From the NCBI GenBank assembly GCA_036652035.1, contig JAVVWR010000001.1, positions 70,316-134,315 on the forward strand: 64,000 nt of DNA. The letters are read 5' to 3'. Positions 34,584 to 42,433 of this stretch are shown here, one piece after another (within the stretch, counting starts at the first letter, position 1; each line of letters starts with the position of its first letter). The notes under the pieces are model-generated. The model did no database searches. It was given only the letters and a program-made list of their open reading frames with translations, and had not been told where the DNA came from. The position numbers were made by a program, and so were the translations under genes. Origin of the DNA: JAEZVV01 sp036652035. GTDB lineage: Bacteria; Pseudomonadota; Gammaproteobacteria; Burkholderiales; Burkholderiaceae_F.

Positions 34584-34600
34584 GGGGTCTGAAAGCTCGA

Positions 34601-35938
34601 TTAGCGGCCGTATCCCGGCAGTCCGGCGAGCGCATTGGCCAGAGCGACGCTCTGGTTTTGCATCGCCGATAACTGCACATCGAGCGCGGTGTATTGCTTG
34701 AGCAGGCGCTTCTCAGTCTGATTCAGACGCACGTTGAGCGCGTCGGCTTCCTTGGTGTAGCTGTCGTACTGGGTCTTGAGACTCTTGTTGCGCTGGGTGA
34801 TCAGACCCTCGTCCCCGACCATGTGATCGGCAATCGCCTTAAAGCGCAACGCCAACCCTTGCTCGCCGGCGCTATCGCTCTTGTGGGTAAAGAGCCGCGC
34901 CAGTTCGTCGGGCTTCTCGAGCGCCTTGGCGAGCTTCTCATCGTTGATCTTGAGCGTGCCGTCCTTCTGGATCTCGACCCCGATCTGCCCCAGATTCTTG
35001 AACTCGCCACCGCTCACGTTCATGCGCAGCGCCGTGCGCATCTGGTCTTGCAGTCCGCGCACCAGCGAGTCGCCATTGAGCAAGCCGGCGCGGCGCGTAT
35101 CGGCATCGTAGGAGGTCAGGGTCTTGATGGTCGAACCCATGTCGTTGTAGGCCTTGACGAAGGCATTCAACGCATCTTTCATGCTGCCCGCATCGCGCGT
35201 GATGTCGATTTGCATCACGTCGGCGCCCGCCTTCTTCAGATCGATCGTCACCCCTTCGATGGCGCCGGTCACCTTGTTGCTCGCCGCGGTGAGCTTGAGA
35301 TTGTTGACGGTGAACTCGGCGTCGCCCGCCGCGCGGGTGGTGCCAACATCACCGACCAGGGCGCTCAGGCCGGCGCTGGCGTTGGCCGCGGCGCTCAGCT
35401 TGATTGCGTTCTTGGCGCCGGTGTTGGTCGCCATCAGGGTCAAGCGAACCTGATCGCCGTCCATGACGATGCCGGCGCTCACCCCGGCCTTGGCGCCGTT
35501 GATGGCGTCGCGCACATCGGCGAGCGTGGCCCCGTCCTTGAGTTCGATCTCGACCGACTCACCCTCGCCCACCTGGAGCGTGAGTTTGCCGCCCCCCACC
35601 ACCGCGTCGGCGTTGGCGTAGGTCGTCTTGCTCGCCATGGCGTGCGAGACCGCGAGCTTGTCGACCACCACCGAATAGCGGCCAACCGAGGTCTTGGCGC
35701 TATCGGTCACCGCAGCACTCAGGCCATCGCCCGTGATGCTGGCCTTGGCACCGGCCCAGATATCGGGCTTGCCCAGTTTTTCGATGGCGGTCTGGAACGA
35801 ACTCACTCCGCCCTGGAGCTTGGCAAACGCGTCGATCTTGCTTTGCGCAACCTTCTGCTTGGCGGCCAACTGGTTGAGAGGACGAGCCTCGACCGCCATC
35901 AACTTGGCGACCATGGCATTGACGTCGATCGAACTCAT
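34601..35938 (-). CDS. fliD: FliD: flagellar filament cap
   Basis: 445 aa. The pentameric cap folds flagellin subunits at the filament tip. N-terminal region SSIDVNAMVAKLMAVEARPL followed by the coiled-coil helix AKQKVAQSKIDAFAKLQGGV; middle domains with VGRYSVVVDKLAVSHAMASK; C-terminal part ALNAFVKAYNDMGSTIKTL, and a closing helix with LKTQYDSYTKEADALNVRLN and QTEKRLLKQYTALD. Export would use FliT. 68 nt after flaG. Confidence 0.95.
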   Translation of the reverse strand: MSSIDVNAMVAKLMAVEARPLNQLAAKQKVAQSKIDAFAKLQGGVSSFQTAIEKLGKPDIWAGAKASITGDGLSAAVTDSAKTSVGRYSVVVDKLAVSHAMASKTTYANADAVVGGGKLTLQVGEGESVEIELKDGATLADVRDAINGAKAGVSAGIVMDGDQVRLTLMATNTGAKNAIKLSAAANASAGLSALVGDVGTTRAAGDAEFTVNNLKLTAASNKVTGAIEGVTIDLKKAGADVMQIDITRDAGSMKDALNAFVKAYNDMGSTIKTLTSYDADTRRAGLLNGDSLVRGLQDQMRTALRMNVSGGEFKNLGQIGVEIQKDGTLKINDEKLAKALEKPDELARLFTHKSDSAGEQGLALRFKAIADHMVGDEGLITQRNKSLKTQYDSYTKEADALNVRLNQTEKRLLKQYTALDVQLSAMQNQSVALANALAGLPGYGR

Positions 35939-36006
35939 GCTTACTCCTGCAGGCGTGCCGGACGCACGCCGTTTGATCCGTACCCGGCGGCCACCGGGCC
36001 CGCGCT

Positions 36007-36363
36007 TTACGCGCGGGTCTTGACCAGCGCGCCAGCCGATTCGCCCGCGGCCAGCGCGCGCGCCACCGCCAGCATTTCTTCCGAGGGCACCTGGCGCACC
36101 AACTCACCGGTCACCGAGTCCACCAGCCTAAAGATGGCCCGGCCCAGTTCATCATCGAATTCGATAGCCAAATCCACGCCTTTTTGTTTCAGGCTTTCAT
36201 TGGCCTGAGTCGCGAGCGCGCTGGGCGGCGTGGCATCGGCCAGCGGACTCGGACTGGTCACCTCGCCCGGCAAAGACGGCGCTGGCGGGACGGCCACGAC
36301 AGGCGCGCGCCGCTCACCACCGACCAGGGCGGCGGATGCGGCGGGCAAGGCGGTGACAGGCAT
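36007..36363 (-). CDS. flaG: FlaG-family protein
   Basis: 118 aa from ATG 36361-36363. FlaG lies between flagellin and cap genes in many bacteria and influences filament length; the mechanism is not established. The variable Ala/Pro/Val-rich N-terminal half is followed by the conserved domain LKQKGVDLAIEFDDELGRAI and FRLVDSVTGELVRQVPSEEM. The stop codon lies in the loop of a 7-bp inverted repeat (35999-36017, CCCGCGC/GCGCGGG) that might act in transcript ending or stability. Confidence 0.9.
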   Translation of the reverse strand: MPVTALPAASAALVGGERRAPVVAVPPAPSLPGEVTSPSPLADATPPSALATQANESLKQKGVDLAIEFDDELGRAIFRLVDSVTGELVRQVPSEEMLAVARALAAGESAGALVKTRA

Positions 36364-36471
36364 GGTGGCGTCTTCGTAAGGGAGAAGCGAAAAAAAACAG
36401 CTTGCGTTCCGGGTTTCGGCGCGCAGCGGAAAAACTTGAGCGCCATCCCGTGCAAACGCTCGGTCAAGCAA

Positions 36472-36501
36472 GGAAAAGGGCGCCCCCGAGCGCCCTTTTC
36501 C
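36472..36501 (-). terminator. fliC terminator
   Basis: 12-bp perfect stem (arms 36472-36483 and 36490-36501, GGAAAAGGGCGC type) with a 6-nt loop, 21 nt after the fliC stop. The minus-strand right arm ends in a run of T inside the stem. Confidence 0.8.
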
Positions 36502-36522
36502 GAGACATCAAGCTGGAGACGC

Positions 36523-37905
36523 TTAGCGCAGCAGCGACAACACGTTCTGCGGCAGCTGGTTGGCTTGAGCCAGCATCGCCGTACCGGCCTGCTGCAGGAT
36601 CTGCGCACGGGTCAGGTTGGCGGTTTCGGCCGCGAAGTCGGTATCCATGATGCGCGACTTGGAAGCGGTCAAGTTTTCGGCGTTGGTCTGCAGGTTCGAA
36701 ACCACCGAGTCAAAGCGGTTCTGGATCGCGCCGAGCGAGGCCCGCTCGGAGTTGATCTGACCCAGGGCCGCATCGAGCGACTTGAGCGCATCGTCGGCGC
36801 CAGCCGCGGTGCTGATGTCGATCTTCGAGATCGCGGTGCCGGTCAGCGCCGCGGCGGTGGTGCCGGCGGTCAAGCCAGCCTTGGCCACGCCCGCGCCGGC
36901 GATCACGATGCCGCTGCCCTGGGTCGAGCCCGAATTGGCGGTGAGCGTGAGCGTGCTCTTGGCGCTGACCAGCGTGCCACCCGTCGGCGCCGCACCGGTG
37001 ATGTCGATGTTGCGGCCGTCGGCGGCGCTCAGCTTCACGAAACCCGAGGCGTCGGTCGCGGCCGATACGCCGGTGGCGGCGGAGTTGGCGTTGATCTTTT
37101 CGAGCAGCTCGGCCTGCGAGGTGGTCGCCCCAATCGTCACGCCGTTAATGGCAAAGTCGGCGGCGGTGGCGGTAATGGCCGCCGAAGCCGTGGCGGTCGT
37201 GGTGTTGGCCTTGGCCACCACTTCGCTTTGCGACTCGTTGATCGCCTTGGCGATGGCGTAGGCGCTGTCGGCGCCCTGGCCCTTGCCGCTGCCGGCGACC
37301 GAAGCCTTGATCGCCGCACCGTTGATGGTCAGGTCACCCGTGGCCAGCGCCGCGGTGGACACGCCGCCGTTGACACTGGCCGAGTAGCTCATGCCCATGT
37401 CCGAGGTGCGGGCGCTCGAGATCTTGGCGATGTCGATCTTCTGGCCGGCGTTGGCGCCCACCTGGAAGGACTTGGTGGTGAAGGAGCCGTCGAGCAGCTT
37501 CTGGCCGTTGAATTCGGTCTGCGAGGCGACGCGGTCGATTTCCGACACCAGCTGGTTAACTTCTTCCTGCAGCGCCTTGCGGTCGCCCGCGCTGTTGGTG
37601 GCGTTGGCCGATTGCACCGACAGCTCGCGAATGCGCTGCAGGTTGTTGCCGATCGTGCCCATCGCGCCTTCAGCGGTCTGCGCCAGCGAGATGCCGTCCT
37701 GCGCGTTGCGGGCGGCCACGTTCAAGCCGCGCACTTGCGCGTTCATGCGCTCGGAAATCGCCAGACCGGCAGCGTCGTCCTTGGCGCTATTGATGCGCAG
37801 GCCCGACGACAGACGCTGGATGGCGGTGTTCTGCGCCGACTGCGAACCATTGAGGTTGCGCTGAGCGGTCAGTGACGGGATGTTGGAATTGATGACTTGG
37901 GCCAT
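36523..37905 (-). CDS. fliC: FliC: flagellin
   Basis: 460 aa, the filament subunit. The D0/D1 N-terminal part is strongly conserved: MAQVINSNIPSLTAQRNLNG, LSSGLRINSAKDDAAGLAIS, and AQDGISLAQTAEGAMGTIGN. The C-terminal part: ERASLGAIQNRFDSVVSNLQ, SRIMDTDFAAETANLTRAQI, ending QLPQNVLSLLR. The middle (about 170-370) is an Ala/Thr/Gly-rich surface region with FlaB-type repeats, as usual for variable D2/D3. Single flagellin gene in the window, with its own terminator and a promoter about 110 nt upstream. Confidence 0.97.
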   Translation of the reverse strand: MAQVINSNIPSLTAQRNLNGSQSAQNTAIQRLSSGLRINSAKDDAAGLAISERMNAQVRGLNVAARNAQDGISLAQTAEGAMGTIGNNLQRIRELSVQSANATNSAGDRKALQEEVNQLVSEIDRVASQTEFNGQKLLDGSFTTKSFQVGANAGQKIDIAKISSARTSDMGMSYSASVNGGVSTAALATGDLTINGAAIKASVAGSGKGQGADSAYAIAKAINESQSEVVAKANTTTATASAAITATAADFAINGVTIGATTSQAELLEKINANSAATGVSAATDASGFVKLSAADGRNIDITGAAPTGGTLVSAKSTLTLTANSGSTQGSGIVIAGAGVAKAGLTAGTTAAALTGTAISKIDISTAAGADDALKSLDAALGQINSERASLGAIQNRFDSVVSNLQTNAENLTASKSRIMDTDFAAETANLTRAQILQQAGTAMLAQANQLPQNVLSLLR

Positions 37906-38014
37906 GGTGTGCTCCGTTCCAGTTTAAGAAGAGCGCCCGCTTGCGGTATCGGGCTCCCTGCCGTTGCCGGGACTCTCCGGCGATTGGCGCGGTTTGTTTG
38001 GCGCCTTGGATGCT

Positions 38015-38042
38015 GTATCGGAATCGGAACGGCGGAACTTTA
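38015..38042 (-). promoter_or_regulatory. FliA-like promoter of fliC with a 12-nt spacer
   Basis: On the minus strand TAAAGTTC, 12 nt, TCCGATAC. The -35 box matches 7 of 8, the -10 box keeps CCGATA. The spacer is one base longer than the 11 nt seen at flgM, flgK and motA. 5' leader of about 100 nt. Confidence 0.6.
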
Positions 38043-38070
38043 GGGCTCGCGTTGTTGACTACCCGCCTGA

Positions 38071-38116
38071 CCGCCCGCTCGCCGCGCGGCGGCCACCGCA
38101 GGCAGCGAGCGGGCGG
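38071..38116. repeat. 12-bp perfect inverted repeat upstream of flhD
   Basis: CCGCCCGCTCGC at 38071-38082 and its exact complement at 38105-38116, separated by 22 nt. No T-run follows, so it is not an obvious terminator; it could be an operator or an RNA hairpin. Confidence 0.6.
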
Positions 38117-38390
38117 CCAGGCCTGCTCGCCGCCAAAAAACAAACACCCGCCTCTAACAGCTTTGCGCCAGATCAGAAGCTAGCCAAAATCCCGTATCGT
38201 GGAGCCTCCGCACCAACGCCAAAGATTTTCACTGCGTTCGCCCGGAGACCCGCTCCCATGCTGGATCTTCCCCATTTTTTCCGCATGCTCACCGCCATTC
38301 CCCCGCGGCCGCTCAAAGCGTCAAAATGCGTACTATTCCCCGGCCAATTCAAGGCAACAGTCAAAACACGGTGGCCTGCGGCGCACATCT

Positions 38391-38403
38391 GGAGACCTCA
38401 TTG
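38391..38403 (+). promoter_or_regulatory. Ribosome site and TTG start of flhD
   Basis: GGAG at 38391-38394, 6 nt before TTG 38401. The family's conserved region begins a few codons later; the in-frame ATG at 38326 would add 25 residues without similarity. Confidence 0.6.
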
Positions 38404-38739
38404 AGTTCGATTAACGAGCAGTTGCTCAGCGAGATCCGCGAGGTCAACCTCGCCTATCTGGTTCTAGCCCAGCACATGATTCGCGCCGATCGCGCGCAGG
38501 CGCTCTATCGCCTGGGAGTCAACAACGAAGTCGCGGACGTGATCGTCAAGCTCTCGCCCGCGCAACTCATGAAGATCGCCTCGACCAATCAGTTGATCTC
38601 GCGTTTCCGCTTCGACGACGACGTGGTGTGGAACCTTCTCACCAGCCACGGCAACGTCAGCAACACGCCGCTGGGCGCCGCCGTGGCGGGACTGCACGCC
38701 AACATCGTGATGGCGAGTCAAATCAACGAGGCACAGTAG
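38401..38739 (+). CDS. flhD: FlhD: flagellar master regulator subunit
   Basis: 112 aa with a TTG start (MSSINEQLLSEI). With FlhC it forms the heterohexameric activator of early flagellar promoters. Conserved core: REVNLAYLVLAQHMIRADRA, LYRLGVNNEVADVIVKLSPA and QLMKIASTNQLISRFRFDDD; length is close to the enteric protein. 4 nt before flhC. Expression is expected to be controlled in the 495-bp region upstream. Confidence 0.95.
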   Translation: MSSINEQLLSEIREVNLAYLVLAQHMIRADRAQALYRLGVNNEVADVIVKLSPAQLMKIASTNQLISRFRFDDDVVWNLLTSHGNVSNTPLGAAVAGLHANIVMASQINEAQ

Positions 38740-38743
38740 AGCG

Positions 38744-39286
38744 ATGGCGCGAATCAAGAGCATCGTCAGTGAAGGCCTGCAGATCCAGCGCGCGATCGCG
38801 CTGATCAAGCTGGGGGCCCGACTGCAGGTGCTCGAGAGTGAGACCGAACTGTCGTATGAGCGCCTGCTGCGGCTCTACAAGGAAGTCAAGGGCGAGTCGC
38901 CCTCGCGCGGGATGCTGCCGTTCTCGACCGACTGGTTCATGACCTGGCAGCCCAACGTTCACTCGTCGCTGTTTCTCAATATCTACGAGTACCTGCACAA
39001 GAGCAGCGAACTCGACGAGATCGACGCCATCATCAAGGCCTACCAGCTTTATATGGAGCAGGTTCACGCCCAGGGCCTCGAAACTCTGCTGTCGGTCACT
39101 CGTGCCTGGCGCCTGGTCAAGTTCGTCGATGCCGGCATGGTGCAGTTGACCAGCTGTTCGAAATGCGGCGGCAAGTTTGTCGGCCACACCTTCGAGCTCG
39201 ATCAGGACTACGTCTGCGGGCTGTGCAATCCTCCGGCGCGGGCCGGCAAGGGCAAGGGCAAGCTGCGCGCCGAGGTGATCGTGTAA
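38744..39286 (+). CDS. flhC: FlhC: flagellar master regulator subunit
   Basis: 180 aa. DNA-binding partner of FlhD. N-terminal SIVSEGLQIQRAIALIKLGA then RLQVLESETELSYERLLRLY; zinc site made of four Cys in CSKCGGKFVGH and CGLCNPPA; between them ELDQDYV. The basic C-terminal tail (RAGKGKGKLRAEVIV) is usual. A terminator follows. Confidence 0.97.
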   Translation: MARIKSIVSEGLQIQRAIALIKLGARLQVLESETELSYERLLRLYKEVKGESPSRGMLPFSTDWFMTWQPNVHSSLFLNIYEYLHKSSELDEIDAIIKAYQLYMEQVHAQGLETLLSVTRAWRLVKFVDAGMVQLTSCSKCGGKFVGHTFELDQDYVCGLCNPPARAGKGKGKLRAEVIV

Positions 39287-39323
39287 GAAGGTCTCTGGCG
39301 CGGCCCAGGCCGCGAACACACCC

Positions 39324-39351
39324 GGGGCGCAGTGGCGCCCCGCTTGTTTTT
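39324..39351 (+). terminator. flhDC terminator
   Basis: GGGGCGC, loop AGTG, GCGCCCC, then GCTTGTTTTT. A good rho-independent terminator 38 nt after flhC; motA therefore needs its own promoter, which is seen next. Confidence 0.85.
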
Positions 39352-39384
39352 GTCGCCTCCCCTCGGCCTTGGGCGAACCCCGGG

Positions 39385-39411
39385 TCAAGTTCGGCCGCTT
39401 CCTGCCGTTAA
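39385..39411 (+). promoter_or_regulatory. FliA (sigma-28) promoter of motA-motB-cheY-cheZ
   Basis: TCAAGTTC, 11 nt, GCCGTTAA. Six of 8 and 7 of 8 matches with exact spacing, placed between the flhDC terminator and motA. Confidence 0.75.
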
Positions 39412-39474
39412 ATCGCAGGTAAGCCCCCGGGCGCGTCTTGCCGTCCGCTTTTTCTCAGGCCCAGAGATTCCAGC

Positions 39475-40329
39475 ATGTACGTGATCGTCGGTTACATCGT
39501 GGTGCTCGCCGCCGTGCTCGGCGGGTATGCACTCGCCGGCGGTGCCTTCCACGTGATCTGGCAGCCGATCGAGCTGCTCATCATCGGCGGCGCCGCCGCG
39601 GGCGCTTTCATGGTCGGCAATTCGCCCAAGACCATCCGCGCAACGATCAAGGCGCTGCCAACCCTGCTGCAGACTTCCAAATACACCAAGGCGCGCTCGC
39701 TCGCGCTGATGGCCCTGCTCTACGACGTGCTCTCGAAGATCCGCAAGGAAGGGATGATGGCGATCGAGTCCGACGTCGACGACCCCGAGCAGAGCGCTCT
39801 GTTTCAGAAGCACCCGGAGGTGGCGGGCGACCACCATCTGCTGGAGTTCATCACCGATTACCTGCGCATGCTGGTCTCGGGGAACATGAACGCGCATGAG
39901 ATCGAAAGTCTGATGGACCAGGAGATCGAAACCCACCACCAGGAAGCGTCCGGCCCGGTGATGGCGATCCAGAAACTGGGCGATGCGCTGCCGGCTTTCG
40001 GCATCGTCGCGGCGGTGATGGGGGTGGTCAAGACCATGGCGTCGGTGGGCAAGCCGCCGTCGGTGCTGGGCGAGATGATCGCCGCGGCGCTGGTCGGCAC
40101 CTTTCTCGGCATCCTGCTCGCCTACGGTTTTGTCGGCCCGCTCGCCCAACTGCTCGAGCAGAAGGTCGAGGAAGCCAGCAAGGAACTCAGCTGCGTCAAG
40201 GCCACCCTGCTGGCGAGCTTGCAGGGGTATGCGCCGGCCGTGGCGGTCGAATTCGGCCGCAAGGTGTTGTATTCGACCGAACGCCCGACCTTCATCGAGC
40301 TCGAGCAACACGTCAAGCAAAAGCGCTGA
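39475..40329 (+). CDS. motA: MotA: flagellar stator proton channel subunit
   Basis: 284 aa. Inner-membrane stator protein that couples ion flow to torque. Four membrane helices: MYVIVGYIVVLAAVLGGYAL, IELLIIGGAAAGAFMVGN, then FGIVAAVMGVVKTMASVG and ALVGTFLGILLAYGFVGPLA. The large cytosolic loop contains the FliG-contacting charged region (VLSKIRKEGMMAIESDVDDP). Sequence is of the proton-driven MotA type. 10 nt before motB. Confidence 0.96.
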   Translation: MYVIVGYIVVLAAVLGGYALAGGAFHVIWQPIELLIIGGAAAGAFMVGNSPKTIRATIKALPTLLQTSKYTKARSLALMALLYDVLSKIRKEGMMAIESDVDDPEQSALFQKHPEVAGDHHLLEFITDYLRMLVSGNMNAHEIESLMDQEIETHHQEASGPVMAIQKLGDALPAFGIVAAVMGVVKTMASVGKPPSVLGEMIAAALVGTFLGILLAYGFVGPLAQLLEQKVEEASKELSCVKATLLASLQGYAPAVAVEFGRKVLYSTERPTFIELEQHVKQKR

Positions 40330-40339
40330 TCCCGCGACC

Positions 40340-41275
40340 ATGGCCACCGACAAGACCAAGACCCCGATCATCATCAAGCGCGTGAAAAAGCGCGCTCACA
40401 GCGGCCATCATGGCGGCATGTGGAAGATCGCCTACGCCGACTTCGTGACGGCGATGATGGCTTTCTTCCTGCTGATGTGGCTGCTGGGCTCGACCACCAA
40501 AGGCGATCTGCAAGGCATCGCCGATTACTTCCAGTCGCCGCTCAAGGTGGCCTTGTCAGGCGGCTCGGGCGCGGGCGACGCCAACTCGGTGATCCAGGGT
40601 GGCGGCCCCTCGCTCACCGCAACCACCGGTCAGATCCGCAACGGCGAGAACGAGCCGCGCAAGCGCACCGCCGAACAAATGCGCGCCGACCTCGCCAAGA
40701 TGGACATGGAGCGCATGAAAGCGCTCAAGGCCAAGGTCGAGGCGGCCATCCTCGCCAACACGCGGTTGACCGAATTCCGCAACCAGGTGCGGGTCGAGAT
40801 CACCCCCGACGGCCTGCGGATTCAGATCGTCGACGACTTCAACCGCCCGATGTTCGATCTCGGTGCGGCCCAGGTGAAGCCTTACATGCGCGAGATCCTG
40901 CACGCCATCGGCGAGGTCTTGAACGAAGTCGACAGCAAGATCGCGCTCTCGGGCCACACCGACAGTGCCGCCTACGCCGGCGGCGAACGCGGCTATTCGA
41001 ACTGGGAGCTGTCGTCGGACCGCGCCAACGCCTCACGCCGCGAACTGGTGGCGGGCGGCATGAACCCGAGCCGGATCGTGCGCGTGGTGGGTTTGTCGGA
41101 CTCGTCGCTGATGGTCAAGGACGACGCTCGCAGCCCGCTCAATCGAAGAATCACCATCATCGTTCTCAACCGGCTCGCCGAGGAACGCATGAACGGCTAC
41201 GACAGCCAGATCGAGATCGGGTCTTCCGCCGAGCTCGGCACCGCCGTCGCCCCGAACCGCGCGCCCGCTCCGTAA
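40340..41275 (+). CDS. motB: MotB: flagellar stator peptidoglycan-binding subunit
   Basis: 311 aa from ATG 40340. A basic N-terminal tail (IIIKRVKKRAHSGHHGGMWK) precedes the single membrane helix IAYADFVTAMMAFFLLMWLL, whose Asp (ADFVTAMMAF) is the proton-binding residue. The periplasmic OmpA-like domain (about 150-285) anchors it to peptidoglycan: FNRPMFDLGAAQVKPYMREI, ALSGHTDSAAY, NWELSSDRANASRRELVAGG and PLNRRITIIVLNR. Confidence 0.96.
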   Translation: MATDKTKTPIIIKRVKKRAHSGHHGGMWKIAYADFVTAMMAFFLLMWLLGSTTKGDLQGIADYFQSPLKVALSGGSGAGDANSVIQGGGPSLTATTGQIRNGENEPRKRTAEQMRADLAKMDMERMKALKAKVEAAILANTRLTEFRNQVRVEITPDGLRIQIVDDFNRPMFDLGAAQVKPYMREILHAIGEVLNEVDSKIALSGHTDSAAYAGGERGYSNWELSSDRANASRRELVAGGMNPSRIVRVVGLSDSSLMVKDDARSPLNRRITIIVLNRLAEERMNGYDSQIEIGSSAELGTAVAPNRAPAP

Positions 41276-41345
41276 TCGATCCCCCCATCATTCCCGTATC
41301 CCAGGGGCGCCACCGCGCGCCCTACGCACCACCGCTGGAGCCCCT

Positions 41346-41741
41346 ATGAGCCACCCCGCCGACTTGCGTTTCCTGATCGTCGACGACTTCTCGACGATGC
41401 GTCGCATCGTGCGCAATCTGCTAAAGGAAATCGGCTTTGCCAACGCCGACGAGGCCGAGGATGGCGCCGTGGCCCTCAGCATGCTGCGCTCGAGCCGCTT
41501 CGATTTCGTCGTCACCGACATCAACATGCCAAACATGAACGGTTTCGAACTGCTCGAGGCCATCCGCGCCGACCCCGCGCTCAAGGCGCTGCCGGTACTG
41601 ATGGTCACGGCCGAGGCCAAGAAAGAGGACATCATCCGAGCAGCGCAGTCGGGCGCGAGCGGCTACATCGTCAAGCCCTTCACCAAGGCCACGCTCGACG
41701 AGAAAGTGCAGAAGATCCTGCAGAAGCTGGCCGCCGCCTAG
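41346..41741 (+). CDS. cheY: CheY: flagellar motor response regulator
   Basis: 131 aa. Receiver domain very close to the enteric CheY (FLIVDDFSTMRRIVRNLLKE), with D13-D14, phosphoacceptor D58 in VVTDINMPNMNG, LMVTAEAKKEDII with the switch Thr, and SGYIVKPFTKATLDEKVQ. Phospho-CheY binds FliM and causes reversal. Followed by cheZ with 11 nt between, and expressed with motAB. Distinct from the receiver next to cheA. Confidence 0.97.
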   Translation: MSHPADLRFLIVDDFSTMRRIVRNLLKEIGFANADEAEDGAVALSMLRSSRFDFVVTDINMPNMNGFELLEAIRADPALKALPVLMVTAEAKKEDIIRAAQSGASGYIVKPFTKATLDEKVQKILQKLAAA

Positions 41742-41752
41742 GCGAAACAGCC

Positions 41753-42433
41753 ATGGAAACCTTCGACCCCCTGCGCGACACCAACGCCATCGGCCCGGAC
41801 GAATTACGCCAGCGCGTTGGCAGCCTCACCCGCACCCTGCACGACGCCTTGCGCCAACTCGGCTATGACCGCGACCTGCAAGACGCCCGCGAAAACCTGC
41901 CAGATGCCCGTGACCGCCTCAATTACATCGCCCGTCTGACGGGCGACGCCGCCGACAAAGTCCTCAATGCCGTCGATGTGGCGCGCAGCGTGCAGGAAGA
42001 CCTGTCGGAACAGTCGCGCACCCTGAGCCGGCGCTGGGACGCGGTCGAAGCCTTCACCGTCAAGGGCGGCCGCGCCACGCCGGCGGGCGAGGAACTCGTC
42101 AGCCAGACCCGCGAGTTCTGCGAACGGATCGAGCGCTCGACCGACCGCACCAACGAGATCCTCACCGAAATCATGCTGGCGCAGGACTTCCACGACCTGA
42201 CCGGGCAGGTGATCCGGCGCGTGGTCGATGTCGCGCAACAGCTGGAATCCAACCTGGTCAAGCTGCTGATCGAGACCGCGCCAGCGGCGGCCAGTACCAG
42301 CGCAGCCCCGGCGGTGCGCCGTGAGCCCGAAGCTGCAGCGCCCAGCGGTCCGGTGGTCAAGCCCGACGGCCGCCACGATGTCGTGACCAACCAGGAGCAG
42401 GTCGACGACCTGCTCGCGCAGCTCGGCTTCTAG
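41753..42433 (+). CDS. cheZ: CheZ: CheY-phosphate phosphatase
   Basis: 226 aa. Long helical hairpin; the active-site segment AQDFHDLTGQVIRRVVDVAQ contains the Asp and Gln that act on phospho-CheY. The extreme C-terminus NQEQVDDLLAQLGF is the CheY-binding helix after a flexible Ala/Pro linker. N-terminal part LTRTLHDALRQLGYDRDLQD is usual. No terminator with a T-run follows; a GC-rich hairpin (42450-42472, 8-bp stem) begins 17 nt after the stop. Confidence 0.96.
   Translation: METFDPLRDTNAIGPDELRQRVGSLTRTLHDALRQLGYDRDLQDARENLPDARDRLNYIARLTGDAADKVLNAVDVARSVQEDLSEQSRTLSRRWDAVEAFTVKGGRATPAGEELVSQTREFCERIERSTDRTNEILTEIMLAQDFHDLTGQVIRRVVDVAQQLESNLVKLLIETAPAAASTSAAPAVRREPEAAAPSGPVVKPDGRHDVVTNQEQVDDLLAQLGF

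Larger units (their letters stand above)
37906..38400. other. fliC / flhD divergent intergenic region
   Basis: 495 bp without a gene. It holds the FliA-like promoter for fliC (38015-38042), a 12-bp perfect inverted repeat (38071-38082 / 38105-38116), A-rich stretches around 38135-38150, and a TACTAT (38331-38336) that could be a -10 box for flhDC, though without a clear -35 box. The flhD leader is likely to be long. Confidence 0.6.

Noticed and set aside
34666..34673. Perfect GCCGATAA on the plus strand inside fliD
   Set aside because: It is antisense to fliD, no -35 box stands at the right distance and no plus-strand gene follows.
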